Source of the DNA: a virus
Virus record (IMG/VR): IMGVR_UViG_3300025120_000083
Span: 1 to 51,096 of that record
Length of the DNA: 51,096 bases
Strand: one strand, 5' to 3'
The position numbers and the translations under genes are program-made. Of this stretch, positions 20,920 through 30,394 are shown piece after piece. How positions within the stretch are numbered: the stretch's first letter is position 1; each line of letters opens with the position of its first letter. Below the pieces are notes generated by a model that made no database searches, had not been told where the DNA came from, and worked only from the letters and a program-made list of their open reading frames with translations.

Positions 20920-21175
20920 GAAGAAAATTATAGAAGCAGGTCAAAGAGCTATTGATGAACTAATTAAAGTTGCTAAGGAAAAAATCGTAGACTCAGATGA
21001 TGACGTATCAGCTGATAGACTTAAGAACGCAGCGGCTACTAAAAAACTAGCTATAATGGATGCTTTTGAGATTTTAACAAAAATCAACGAAGAAGAAGAA
21101 ATGTTAAGTGAAAAGCCTAAGGAAAAGAAAGAAGAAAGAGCTTTTAGAGGTTTTGCAGAAGGGCGTAGTAAATGA
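20900..21175 (+). CDS. Putative small terminase subunit
   Basis: A 91-residue, charged, mostly helical protein (KKKIIEAGQRAIDELIKVAK; VSADRLKNAAATKKLAIMDA; EILTKINEEEEMLSEKP). It overlaps the preceding gene by 20 nt and its TGA overlaps the terL ATG. Position immediately before terL and the DNA-binding-then-helical-oligomer look fit a small terminase, which recognises phage DNA for packaging. The sequence alone is too divergent to prove it. Confidence 0.6.
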   Translation: MDTKKTKKKIIEAGQRAIDELIKVAKEKIVDSDDDVSADRLKNAAATKKLAIMDAFEILTKINEEEEMLSEKPKEKKEERAFRGFAEGRSK

Positions 21176-23397
21176 GTTACAACCAAACGCTTTGGCATGA
21201 ATTAAAAGACTATGTAAACCCTAAGATATTATCTAAAAATAATAGATATAAAAAATGGGAATATGGCTACAACGCAGATTATGATTTTATAGTAATTAGT
21301 AAAACTGGACGAATTGGACAGATCATTGAAATTCAAAATCTCAGGATTGCTTTACCAGCAATCGATAAACCGTTTAAACGAAGCGAAAGCAAAGCGGAAC
21401 AATACTGGGAACAGTACGAGTACCCAAAAGAATTAAAAAGAATTAAAAGTAGATTTGACTGGGATGAATATCCTTCAGATTTTAAAGAAAAATGGTTTGA
21501 TTATATAGATGAAGAATTTCAACGTAGATCAGATGGCTACTGGTTTTATAATAACGGTATGCCTACTTACATCACTGGTACTCATTACATGTATTTGCAA
21601 TGGTCAAAAATCGATATCGGAGCGCCTGATTATAGAGAAGCGAATAGACTCTTCTTCATATTTTGGGAAGCGTGTAAAGCCGATAGCAGATGTTATGGAA
21701 TGTGTTATCTTAAAAACAGACGGTCTGGTTTCTCCTTTATGTCATCAGCAGAGCTTGTTAACCAGGCAACTATATCTTCAGATGCGAGATTCGGTATCCT
21801 TTCAAAATCTGGAGCAGATGCTAAAAAAATGTTCACAGACAAAGTTGTACCAATATCCGTTAACTATCCGTTTTTTTTCAAACCAATCCAAGATGGTATG
21901 GATCGTCCAAAAACCGAACTGGCGTATAGGGTTCCAGCTTCGAAGCTTACTAGACGTAAACTAGACGACAACGTTAAACTAGCTGAACTAGAAGGATTAG
22001 ATACAACTATAGACTGGAAAAACACGGGTGATAACTCTTATGATGGTGAAAAGCTAAAGATATTAGCTCATGATGAAAGTGGTAAATGGGAAAGACCTGA
22101 TAATATATTAAACAACTGGAGAGTTACAAAAACTACATTAAGACTAGGGCGTAGGATCGTGGGTAAATGTATGATGGGCTCAACTTCAAACGCATTAGAC
22201 AAAGGTGGAAACAATTTCAAAAAACTCTATACAAATTCAGACGTTAGAAAAAGAAATAGAAACGGACAAACATCTTCTGGCTTGTACTCTCTTTTCATCC
22301 CTATGGAATGGAACTACGAAGGATTCATGGATACTTTTGGACTACCTGTATTCACTACGCCAGAAAATAAAACAATCGGAAGAGACGGTGTTGAAATTAC
22401 AATCGGAGTAATTGAGCACTGGGATAACGAAGTAGACGGTCTTAAATCTGATCAAGACAGTTTAAATGAATACTACAGGCAGTTTCCTAGAACAGAAGCC
22501 CATGCTTTTAGAGATGAAACCAAAAACAGTTTATTTAATCTAACTAGAATATATCAACAGATAGATTACAACGAGGAAGTAAACAATTTATCAGCAACAA
22601 CAAAAGGTAGCTTCATGTGGAAAAATGGTGTTAAAGATACATCAGTTACTTTTGTACCTAATAAGGATGGTAGATTTTTAATCTCATGGGTTCCACCTAA
22701 AAATCTACAAAATAGAGTGATTATAAAAAATGGTATTAAATATCCTGGAAATGAACACGTTGGAGCATTTGGTTGCGATTCTTACGATATTAGTGGTACT
22801 GTTGATGGTAAAGGATCTAATGGATCTCTTCATGGATTAACTAAGTTCTCCATGGAAGATGCACCACCAAACCACTTTTTTTTAGAATACATAGCTAGAC
22901 CTCAAACAGCGGAAATATTCTTTGAAGAAATACTCATGGCACTACATTTTTATGGTATGCCTATACTATGTGAAAATAACAAGCCTAGATTTTTATACTA
23001 TTTAAAAAGAAGAGGCTATAGAGGTTTTAGCATGAACAGACCTGATAAAATTTGGAACAAATTATCCACCACTGAAAAGGAAATTGGTGGTATACCTAAC
23101 TCAAGTGAAGATATAAAACAAGCGCATGCTGCAGCTATAGAAAGTTATATAGAAACATATGTAGGTGAAAAACAAGATGGATATGGTGATATGTATTTGC
23201 AAAATACATTAGAAGATTGGGCTCAGTTCGACATAAATAATAGAACTAAACATGATGCATCTATAAGTTCCGGTTTGGCAATAATGGCTTGCAATAAAAA
23301 CAAGTATAAACCTGTTGCAGAAAGAATTAAAAAAAATGTCAATTTTGGAATTAAAAGATACAATAATGACGGAAGTTTATCTCAAATAATAAAATAA
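21172..23397 (+). CDS. terL: Terminase large subunit
   Basis: A 741-residue packaging motor: ATPase plus nuclease. The Walker B pair is D301-E302 in LKILAHDESGKW. The Walker A place holds KNRRSGFSF at 181-189, where the usual GK[S/T] is replaced by G-F-S, so the loop is atypical. The RNase H-like nuclease shows D536 in GAFGCDSYD, E601 in ILCENNKPRF and D695 in KHDASIS. It converts ATP hydrolysis into DNA translocation and cuts the concatemer. Codon use in about 21290-22470 is richer in G/C than in neighbours, and a second frame stays open for 151 codons there. It ends next to the portal gene. Confidence 0.9.
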   Translation: MSYNQTLWHELKDYVNPKILSKNNRYKKWEYGYNADYDFIVISKTGRIGQIIEIQNLRIALPAIDKPFKRSESKAEQYWEQYEYPKELKRIKSRFDWDEYPSDFKEKWFDYIDEEFQRRSDGYWFYNNGMPTYITGTHYMYLQWSKIDIGAPDYREANRLFFIFWEACKADSRCYGMCYLKNRRSGFSFMSSAELVNQATISSDARFGILSKSGADAKKMFTDKVVPISVNYPFFFKPIQDGMDRPKTELAYRVPASKLTRRKLDDNVKLAELEGLDTTIDWKNTGDNSYDGEKLKILAHDESGKWERPDNILNNWRVTKTTLRLGRRIVGKCMMGSTSNALDKGGNNFKKLYTNSDVRKRNRNGQTSSGLYSLFIPMEWNYEGFMDTFGLPVFTTPENKTIGRDGVEITIGVIEHWDNEVDGLKSDQDSLNEYYRQFPRTEAHAFRDETKNSLFNLTRIYQQIDYNEEVNNLSATTKGSFMWKNGVKDTSVTFVPNKDGRFLISWVPPKNLQNRVIIKNGIKYPGNEHVGAFGCDSYDISGTVDGKGSNGSLHGLTKFSMEDAPPNHFFLEYIARPQTAEIFFEEILMALHFYGMPILCENNKPRFLYYLKRRGYRGFSMNRPDKIWNKLSTTEKEIGGIPNSSEDIKQAHAAAIESYIETYVGEKQDGYGDMYLQNTLEDWAQFDINNRTKHDASISSGLAIMACNKNKYKPVAERIKKNVNFGIKRYNNDGSLSQIIK

Positions 23398-25800
23398 ATG
23401 CAAATACAAACTTACAATGGTAGTTCGTTTCCAGATCAGGTTGTACCTGAAGAGGTTAAGAAAAGTATAGATTATGGTAGACAGGTTGGAAGAGCTATAG
23501 AAGGTGATTGGTTTAGCGGAACTAGAACTGGAGTTTCAGGAAGATTTAACACTAACTACAATAATTTTAGAAATTTAAGATTGTATGCAAGAGGTGAGCA
23601 GTCAGTTCAAAAATATAAAGATGAATTAGCAATTAATGGTGATTTGTCGTATTTGAATTTAGACTGGAAACCAGTTCCTATTATACCTAAATTTGTAGAT
23701 ATAGTGGTTAACGGTATGGATAGTAAGGTATTTGAAGTAAAAGCCTACGCTCAAGATCCAGAATCGTTAAAGAAGAGAACTACGTATGCTGAGGCTATAA
23801 TGAGAGACATGCAAGGTAAGGAATTAATAGACCAGATACAAAATGTTCTAGGAACTGACATGTATTCTACATCTAATCCCGAAGATTTACCACAAAATAA
23901 AGAAGAATTAAGTGTACATATGCAGTTATCCTATAAGCAGTCTATAGAGATAGCGGAAGAAGAAGCTATAAATAATACGCTTGACTTTAATAAATACGAT
24001 CTAACCAGACGTAGAGTAGCGCAAGATTTAGTAGTATTAGGCATAGGAGCTATTAAAACTAATTTTAATTTATCTGAAGGTGTAACTGTTGACTATGTAG
24101 ATCCTGCTAATTTAGTTTATTCATATACCGAAGATCCAAACTTTCAAGACATATGGTATGTTGGTGAGGTTAAGTATATTAGTTTAAGTGAAATTAAAAA
24201 AGAGTTTCCTAACTTAACCGAGTCCGAGTTAGAGACTATACAACAATACCCTGGTAGCAAAAGTTATAATTACCAATTTAACGGTAGAAATGATGGTAAT
24301 AGTATAGCAGTTCTTTATTTTGAATATAAAACATATCAAGATCAAGTATTTAAAATAAAAGAAACACCAACAGGATTAGAAAAAACATTAGAAAAACCAG
24401 ATACTTTTAATCCTCCAAAAAATGATAACTTTGATAGAGTATCCAGGTCTATAGAGGTATTATACCAAGGAGCTAAAATATTAGGTCATGAAATGATGTT
24501 GAAATGGGAGCTGGCTAAAAATATGGTTAGACCAGATTCTAATTTAGTTAAAGTAAACATGAACTATAATATATGTGCTCCTAAAATGTATAAGGGACGT
24601 ATAGAATCTTTAGTTGGTAGAATGACTGGTTTTGCTGATATGATACAGCTAACTCATTTAAAATTACAACAAGTACTAGCTAGAATAGTTCCGGATGGAG
24701 TTTTCTTAGACGTTGATGGTTTAGCAGAAGTTGATTTAGGTAATGGTACTAATTACAATCCCGCTGAAGCTTTAAATATGTATTTCCAAACTGGTAGTAT
24801 ATTAGGTAGATCTATGACACAAGATGGTGGAGCGAATCCTGGTAAAGTACCTATACAAGAACTTCAAACATCTTCAGGTGGTCAAAAAATGCAATCGTTA
24901 ATACAAACTTATCAGTATTACCTGCAGATGATAAGAGATGTTACCGGTTTAAATGAAGCTAGAGATGGTAGTTCTCCTGATCCTAATTCTCTTGTTGGCT
25001 TGCAAAAATTAGCAGCAGCTAATTCAAATACAGCAACTAAACACATCGTTCAAGCTAGTTTATATTTATCAGCTAGAACGTGTGAGAATATATGTTTAAG
25101 AGTTTCTGATGCTTTAGAAAATCCATTAACTAGAGAAGCTTTAAAATCTAGTATAAGTTCTTATAATGTAGGAACACTGGAAGACATGTATGCTTTAAAT
25201 ATGTTTGATTTTGGTATATATCTAGAATTAGTTCCTGACGAAGAAGAAAAAGCTCAATTAGAACAAAATATTCAAGTTGCTTTACAAACTCAATCTATAA
25301 ACTTAGAAGATGCTATAGAAATAAGACAAGTAAATAATTTAAAATTAGCTAATCAAGTTCTAAAAATAAAAAGAAAACAAAAACAAGCACAAGATCAAGC
25401 GGCTCAACAAGCAAATATACAAGCACAAGCACAGGCAAATGCTGAGTCAGCTGAAAGAGCTGCTGCTGCTGAAATGCAAAAACAACAAGCTTTAGCTCAA
25501 ACAGAACTTCAAATAGAGCAAGGTAAATCTCAGTTCGCTATTCAAAAAGTTCAACAAGAAGCGCAGATAAAAAGACAGCTCATGGAACTACAACATCAAT
25601 TTGATTTAGAGTTAAAGCAAATGGAAGTTGATAGAATGGCTCAAAAAGAAAAGTTAATTGAAGACAGAAAAGATACAAGAACTAGATTAGAAGGTACTCA
25701 ACAAAGTGAAATGATAAGCCAAAGAAAAATGAATTTACCTTCAATAAATTTCAACCAACAAGACGATGATACTGATGCTATGCCTCAGGAGATCATGTAA
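23398..25800 (+). CDS. Portal protein
   Basis: An 800-residue portal, starting on the base after the terL stop. The N-terminus (MQIQTYNGSSFPDQVVPEEV) shares S-F-P-x-x-[V/I]-V-P with the capsid N-terminus. The central part (EEEAINNTLDFNKYDLTRRR; VDPANLVYSYTEDPNF; LGIGAIKTNF) is the portal core, and the GLNEARDGSSPDPNSLVGLQ region fits the helix and crown. The last 160 residues form a Gln/Ala-rich coiled coil (QQANIQAQAQANAESAERAA) ending in an extended basic/acidic tail. It forms the dodecameric DNA entry ring. Confidence 0.9.
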   Translation: MQIQTYNGSSFPDQVVPEEVKKSIDYGRQVGRAIEGDWFSGTRTGVSGRFNTNYNNFRNLRLYARGEQSVQKYKDELAINGDLSYLNLDWKPVPIIPKFVDIVVNGMDSKVFEVKAYAQDPESLKKRTTYAEAIMRDMQGKELIDQIQNVLGTDMYSTSNPEDLPQNKEELSVHMQLSYKQSIEIAEEEAINNTLDFNKYDLTRRRVAQDLVVLGIGAIKTNFNLSEGVTVDYVDPANLVYSYTEDPNFQDIWYVGEVKYISLSEIKKEFPNLTESELETIQQYPGSKSYNYQFNGRNDGNSIAVLYFEYKTYQDQVFKIKETPTGLEKTLEKPDTFNPPKNDNFDRVSRSIEVLYQGAKILGHEMMLKWELAKNMVRPDSNLVKVNMNYNICAPKMYKGRIESLVGRMTGFADMIQLTHLKLQQVLARIVPDGVFLDVDGLAEVDLGNGTNYNPAEALNMYFQTGSILGRSMTQDGGANPGKVPIQELQTSSGGQKMQSLIQTYQYYLQMIRDVTGLNEARDGSSPDPNSLVGLQKLAAANSNTATKHIVQASLYLSARTCENICLRVSDALENPLTREALKSSISSYNVGTLEDMYALNMFDFGIYLELVPDEEEKAQLEQNIQVALQTQSINLEDAIEIRQVNNLKLANQVLKIKRKQKQAQDQAAQQANIQAQAQANAESAERAAAAEMQKQQALAQTELQIEQGKSQFAIQKVQQEAQIKRQLMELQHQFDLELKQMEVDRMAQKEKLIEDRKDTRTRLEGTQQSEMISQRKMNLPSINFNQQDDDTDAMPQEIM

Positions 25801-25824
25801 AACAAACAATTATTATATTATATT

Positions 25825-26904
25825 ATGTCAGAAGAAATAAAAGAAACAGCTGGAGGTGAGTTAACTCAAGGCGATTTTAAAATTAAAAAAAAACCAAGGA
25901 AACTTATTAGCAAAGATATAGATGCTAAGGTTGACTTTAGTAAAAAACCAGTTGAAGAAACCGTAACAAAATTAGAAATAAAAAACGAAGAAGAAAAAGA
26001 AGAAGTTTCTAATCCTATAGAAGAAGTTGTTAAATCTGAAACTGTTAAACAAGAAGAAGTTATAGAGAAACCAAAACGTAGAATAGTAGAATTACCAGAA
26101 GATTTAGAAAAAGTAGTACACTTCATGAACGACACTGGTGGAAGCTTACAAGACTACGTAAGATTAAATAGGGATTATTCTAATATTGATGAAAAGACAT
26201 TATTAAAAGAATATTATAAAAATACTAAACCACATCTAGATTCAGAGGAAGTTGAGTTCATTATGGAAGACAACTTTTCTTATGACGAAGATATGGATGA
26301 AGAGCGAGATATTAAAAAGAAAAAACTCGCTATGAAAGAAGAAGTTGCAAAAGCCAAAAGCTTTTTAGAGGAAACAAAGAGTAAATATTACGAGGAAATC
26401 AAGTTGAAACCTAACGTAACTCAAGACCAACAAAAAGCAATGGACTTTTTCAATAGATACAATGACGAACAAAAACAGCAAGGCGAACAGCAAGCAAAAT
26501 TTATTAACACTACTAATGAATATTTTTCTGAGAATTTCAAAGGTTTTGAGTTTAACTTAGGAGATAAAACTTTTAATTATGGTATTAATAATAAAGAAGA
26601 GATAGCTAAAGATCAAGCAGAGTTAACAGGTTTCACTAAGAAGTTCTTAAATGAAGATGGCTCAGTAAAAGATCCTAAAGAATATCATAAAGCTTTATAT
26701 GCTGCTAAAAACGTTGATACTATTGCTCAACATTTTTATGAACAAGGTAAAACTGATGGGATTAAAAACATAGTCAACAAATCAAAGAATATAGATACCG
26801 CTTCTCGTCCACAGGATAATAGCGATATATTTATTAATGGTTTCAAGGTTAAAGCAATATCTGGTGTAGACAGTTCTAAATTGAAAATAAAATCAAAAAA
26901 ATAA
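25825..26904 (+). CDS. Scaffold-like protein
   Basis: A 359-residue, charged protein between portal and capsid genes. Residues 1-90 are Lys/Glu-rich and disordered (KLEIKNEEEKEEVSNPIEEV), 120-230 are helical and coiled-coil-like (DEERDIKKKKLAMKEEVAKA), and the C-terminal part ends with a basic segment (SGVDSSKLKIKSKK), a common capsid-binding end of scaffolds. Position and composition fit the head assembly scaffold. The leader has the repeated TATTA unit before ATG also seen at 28800. Confidence 0.75.
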   Translation: MSEEIKETAGGELTQGDFKIKKKPRKLISKDIDAKVDFSKKPVEETVTKLEIKNEEEKEEVSNPIEEVVKSETVKQEEVIEKPKRRIVELPEDLEKVVHFMNDTGGSLQDYVRLNRDYSNIDEKTLLKEYYKNTKPHLDSEEVEFIMEDNFSYDEDMDEERDIKKKKLAMKEEVAKAKSFLEETKSKYYEEIKLKPNVTQDQQKAMDFFNRYNDEQKQQGEQQAKFINTTNEYFSENFKGFEFNLGDKTFNYGINNKEEIAKDQAELTGFTKKFLNEDGSVKDPKEYHKALYAAKNVDTIAQHFYEQGKTDGIKNIVNKSKNIDTASRPQDNSDIFINGFKVKAISGVDSSKLKIKSKK

Positions 26905-26921
26905 ACTAAAAACTATAAAAA

Positions 26922-28394
26922 ATGAGTTTATCTGGAGGGAGTTTCCCAGCGTCAATAGTGCCAGCGCAAAAGAAAATGGCATTAGAAACAAACTTTCTAG
27001 ACTTCAATAACGGAGCTAATGATTTTGCACAGCAATATCTACCTGAGCTTTATGAAGCAGAAGTAGAAAGATACGGAAACAGGACTTTGTCTGGTTTCTT
27101 GAGAATGGTAGGAGCTGAAATGCCAATGACATCGGATCAAGTTATCTGGTCAGAGCAAAACAGACTTCATGTTGCTTATAAAGGTTTATCAGCTAATATT
27201 AGTGCAGCTGTTGCTCCAAATACTGGACAATTTGTTATTTCACCTTCATTGGTAGGAACAGGTTCTGGTGACACAAACCAAACTAAGCACGCTATTAGAG
27301 CTAATCAAACAGTGTTGATCTCTGATCAAGCTACTGGTTTAGTTACTGCTAAATTATTAGTAACTTCTGTAACTGATACTACTTGTATATGTGCTTTATA
27401 TGGTGGTGATGCTTTAAATGCTGGCTTACTAAACACTAACAACGTAAACATATTCGTTTATGGTGCTGAGTTTAAAAAAGGAACAAATGGTATGGAAGGT
27501 TCTATTGAGCCATCTTTCACTCAGTTTTCTAACAGACCAGTTATCATTAAAGATAAATACGAAATCAATGGTTCTGATACTGCTCAAATTGGGTGGGTAG
27601 AAGTAGCTACTGAAGATGGAACATCTGGATACTTATGGTATTTAAAGGCTGAATCAGAAACTAGATTACGTTTTGAAGATTATCTTGAAATGCAAATGGT
27701 TGAAGGTGAAGATGCTAAAACTGTTGCAGGTGCTGCTACTGTTTTAAGTGCTGCTGGATATGAAGGATCTCAAGGTCTATTTGCTGCTATTGAAGATAGA
27801 GGTAATATTTACTCTGGATTTTCTGGTGCTGCTGCTCCTGGAGCTGGTGCATTAGGAGATTTTGATGAAATCCTTAAAAACCTAGACAAGCAAGGTGCTA
27901 TTGAAGAAAACATGTTATTCTTATCTAGAGCCACTGCTCTTGATTTTGACGATATGATCGCTGCTATGGCGGGTGGAGGTTATGCTTCTACTGCTTCTGC
28001 TTCTTATGGTCTTTTTGACAATGAATCTGAAATGGCATTGAACTTTGGTTTTTCTGGTTTCAGAAGAGGTTCTTATGACTTCTACAAGACTGACTGGAAA
28101 TATCTAAATGATGCTTCTACAAGGGGTATGGATAAAGCTATTGATGGTGTTTTAGTTCCTGCTGGAACTTCAACAGTATACGATCAAATGCTAGGTTCAA
28201 ATATTAGACGTCCTTTCTTACACGTAAGATATAGAGCTTCTGAAACTGAAGATAGAAGATTTAAAAACTGGATCACTGGTTCAGTTGGAGGAGCTTATAC
28301 TTCTGATTTAGATGCAATGTCTGTACACTTCTTATCTGAAAGATGTTTAGTAACTCAAGCTGCAAATAACTTCGTGTTATTTAAAGGAGCTTAA
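26922..28394 (+). CDS. Major capsid protein
   Basis: A 490-residue protein following the scaffold gene. The N-terminus MSLSGGSFPASIVPAQKKMA precedes a helical N-arm-like segment (YLPELYEAEVERYGNRTLSG). Spine and P-domain-like parts follow (GFSGFRRGSYDFYKTDWKYL; VHFLSERCLVTQAANNFVLF). HK97 fold is assumed from position and size. Codon choice here is enriched in GCT, GGT and TTC, as expected of the most highly expressed gene. It is followed by a small structural gene and a strong terminator. Confidence 0.88.
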   Translation: MSLSGGSFPASIVPAQKKMALETNFLDFNNGANDFAQQYLPELYEAEVERYGNRTLSGFLRMVGAEMPMTSDQVIWSEQNRLHVAYKGLSANISAAVAPNTGQFVISPSLVGTGSGDTNQTKHAIRANQTVLISDQATGLVTAKLLVTSVTDTTCICALYGGDALNAGLLNTNNVNIFVYGAEFKKGTNGMEGSIEPSFTQFSNRPVIIKDKYEINGSDTAQIGWVEVATEDGTSGYLWYLKAESETRLRFEDYLEMQMVEGEDAKTVAGAATVLSAAGYEGSQGLFAAIEDRGNIYSGFSGAAAPGAGALGDFDEILKNLDKQGAIEENMLFLSRATALDFDDMIAAMAGGGYASTASASYGLFDNESEMALNFGFSGFRRGSYDFYKTDWKYLNDASTRGMDKAIDGVLVPAGTSTVYDQMLGSNIRRPFLHVRYRASETEDRRFKNWITGSVGGAYTSDLDAMSVHFLSERCLVTQAANNFVLFKGA

Positions 28395-28424
28395 TTAATT
28401 ATAAACATTTAAAAAAATAAGAAA

Positions 28425-28736
28425 ATGGGATTAATAGAAATAAAAATTGCTGCTGGTTCAACACCAGAAGTAGAAAATTCATCTCCACATATTTATGGTG
28501 GGGACGTAACATTTGTAGAAATGAGTGCTGCTGGTGTTATAAAAATAACTTTTGGTTCAACAGTCAAAACTATTACTTATACAGCTACTAGCCCTGCTAC
28601 ATTACCAACAGAGTTGGAAATATATAATGCTTGGAAACCAGTTGTTGGCGCTGCTAACGGCGCTGCTGGTCCAGCAATTTCAGCTCCACAATTTCAAAAT
28701 AGTGCAGGTGTAAATATTTACCCAACTATTTCGTAG
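28425..28736 (+). CDS. Small head-associated protein, beta-rich
   Basis: A 103-residue Ala/Thr/Ser-rich protein (FGSTVKTITYTATSPATLPT; ANGAAGPAISAPQFQNSAGV) without charge clusters. It lies 30 nt after the capsid gene and just before a terminator, so it is co-expressed at high level with the capsid. It would fit a decoration or cement protein. No family recognised. Confidence 0.7.
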   Translation: MGLIEIKIAAGSTPEVENSSPHIYGGDVTFVEMSAAGVIKITFGSTVKTITYTATSPATLPTELEIYNAWKPVVGAANGAAGPAISAPQFQNSAGVNIYPTIS

Positions 28737-28750
28737 GTTATAAAATAACA

Positions 28751-28777
28751 AGATCCCGCTTCGGCGGGGTCTTTTTT
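28751..28777 (+). terminator. Strong intrinsic terminator after capsid genes
   Basis: The stem AGATCCCGC / GCGGGGTCT (9 bp with one G-U) closes a TTCG tetraloop and is followed directly by a run of six T (28772-28777). It lies 14 nt after the gene at 28425-28736. It should end or attenuate transcripts of portal, scaffold and capsid. Confidence 0.9.
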
Positions 28778-28799
28778 AATTATTATATTATATTATATT

Positions 28800-29579
28800 A
28801 TGGAAAAAACAAAAAAAGCTCCAGCTCAGGCTGAAGTTAAAAAAGAAACTTGGGAATATAAAGATAGAAATTATTATCTATTAAACAACAAAAACCCATT
28901 AACTTATACTCTACCTAGTAGACATACTAGAAAGTATCCATTAGTTTGGTTCGATAAAGAGTATGGTTATGAAAGAGAATTAAGATATGCTACTAATCAA
29001 GAAAGTGTTTTTGTTGATGAACAAAAAGGTCAAGTAACATTAAGTCACATTGTTTTTAGCAATGGGCACCTAATGGTTCCTAAAGAAAAAAGAAATTTAC
29101 AAGAATTTTTAAATAAACATCCACATTCAAGTATTATTTTTGGAGAATATGATGCTGTTTTAGAAGCTGAAGATGATGTAGAAATTTTAGAAATGGAAGT
29201 TTTAGCAATGAATGCTGCTTTACAAATGGACGTAGACTTTATGGAAGCTATAATGAGAGTTGAAGTTGGATCTTCAGTGAGTAATATGAGTACTAAAGAG
29301 CTAAAAAGAGATACTTTATTATTTGCAAAGAGAAATCCACAGCTTTTCATAGAATTAGCTAATGACGAAAATGTACAATTAAGAAATTTTGCTATAATTG
29401 CAACAGAAAATAATATTGTAAAGCTATCAAGTGATAATAGATCATTTACTTGGGCTAGTAATGGACGCAAATTAATGAACGTACCATTTGACGAAAACCC
29501 ATATTCAGCTATGGCTGCTTGGTTCCAAACCGACGAAGGTTTAGAAGTTTACAAGTCTATAGAGAAAAAGTTAAAATAA
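28800..29579 (+). CDS. Head-tail module protein, unknown function
   Basis: A 259-residue protein with N-terminal Lys/Ala region, a beta-rich middle (YYLLNNKNPLTYTLPSRHTR; EQKGQVTLSHIVFSNGHLMV) and a helical C-terminal half (LEMEVLAMNAALQMDVDFME). It is flanked by terminators at both ends (28751-28777 and 29595-29620), so it may be transcribed separately. By place between capsid and connector genes it is probably a virion or head-completion protein. No family recognised. Confidence 0.75.
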   Translation: MEKTKKAPAQAEVKKETWEYKDRNYYLLNNKNPLTYTLPSRHTRKYPLVWFDKEYGYERELRYATNQESVFVDEQKGQVTLSHIVFSNGHLMVPKEKRNLQEFLNKHPHSSIIFGEYDAVLEAEDDVEILEMEVLAMNAALQMDVDFMEAIMRVEVGSSVSNMSTKELKRDTLLFAKRNPQLFIELANDENVQLRNFAIIATENNIVKLSSDNRSFTWASNGRKLMNVPFDENPYSAMAAWFQTDEGLEVYKSIEKKLK

Positions 29580-29594
29580 CAAGTGATTATAATT

Positions 29595-29620
29595 AAGGCG
29601 GCTATGCGGCCGCCTTTTTT
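29595..29620 (+). terminator. Intrinsic terminator
   Basis: Stem AAGGCGGC / GCCGCCTT (8 bp) around a 6-nt loop, followed by T to 29620. It lies 15 nt after the 28800-29579 gene. GC-rich arms in AT-rich DNA make it unambiguous. It divides head and connector/tail genes. Confidence 0.9.
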
Positions 29621-29638
29621 ATTTATAAAAATATTAAA

Positions 29639-30388
29639 ATGGCAATAAACGTAAACACGGTATATACAACAGTACTTAGTATCCTAAACAAAGAACAACG
29701 TGGCTACTTAACTCCTTATGAGTTTAATCAATTAGCTACTCAAGTTCAGTTAGAGATATTTGAAAAGTTCTTCGAGGACTATAACCAATATATACGTATG
29801 CCTAAAACAGATGTAGAGTTTGCATCGCGCATGGATCATATACATGAGGAGTTTCAAGTTTTTGAGAAAAATGCTCCAGCATCAGCAGTATCTGTAAATG
29901 TATATAGACAGCCAACTGATCTACATAGATTCGGTTCAGCTTTTTACGAAATAGGCAAAAACAATCCTGAAATAGAAATAGTAAGTAAAAGAAATTATCA
30001 CCAACAGAAGCTATCACCGCTTACTCAACCTAGTTCTAATTTTCCAATAGCTATATATCAAGAAGATAAATTAACAGTGTATCCCGCATCTAGCAATACT
30101 CCTTTAGTAAGTGACATAGGTTTTAATTACATTAGAAAACCTGCTGATGTAGTTTGGGCTTATGGAGTTGATACAACTACAGGTGCTTTTATATGGGATG
30201 GTACTCCTGGTTTTTCACTAACACCTATCATAGGTGGAGCTTCTGTAAATTTTGAAATAAGTGAAAGTCAACAGACGGAAGTAATAATAGACATATTAAA
30301 ATATGCAGGAGTTGTAATAAGAGACCCTCAGATAGTACAATCAGCTTCACAACTATCTGCTGAAAATGAAGCTAATACTAAAAGATAA
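29639..30388 (+). CDS. Head-tail connector (adaptor) protein
   Basis: A 249-residue protein: an N-terminal helical part (VNTVYTTVLSILNKEQRGYL; FNQLATQVQLEIFEKFFEDY) followed by beta-rich LHRFGSAFYEIGKNNPEIEI and LTVYPASSNT. This layout and the position directly before the tube protein fit the adaptor that docks on the portal. An N-terminal helical bundle with a beta insert is common in such connectors. Start at ATG 29639, 19 nt after the terminator. Confidence 0.75.
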   Translation: MAINVNTVYTTVLSILNKEQRGYLTPYEFNQLATQVQLEIFEKFFEDYNQYIRMPKTDVEFASRMDHIHEEFQVFEKNAPASAVSVNVYRQPTDLHRFGSAFYEIGKNNPEIEIVSKRNYHQQKLSPLTQPSSNFPIAIYQEDKLTVYPASSNTPLVSDIGFNYIRKPADVVWAYGVDTTTGAFIWDGTPGFSLTPIIGGASVNFEISESQQTEVIIDILKYAGVVIRDPQIVQSASQLSAENEANTKR

Positions 30389-30394
30389 CACAAT

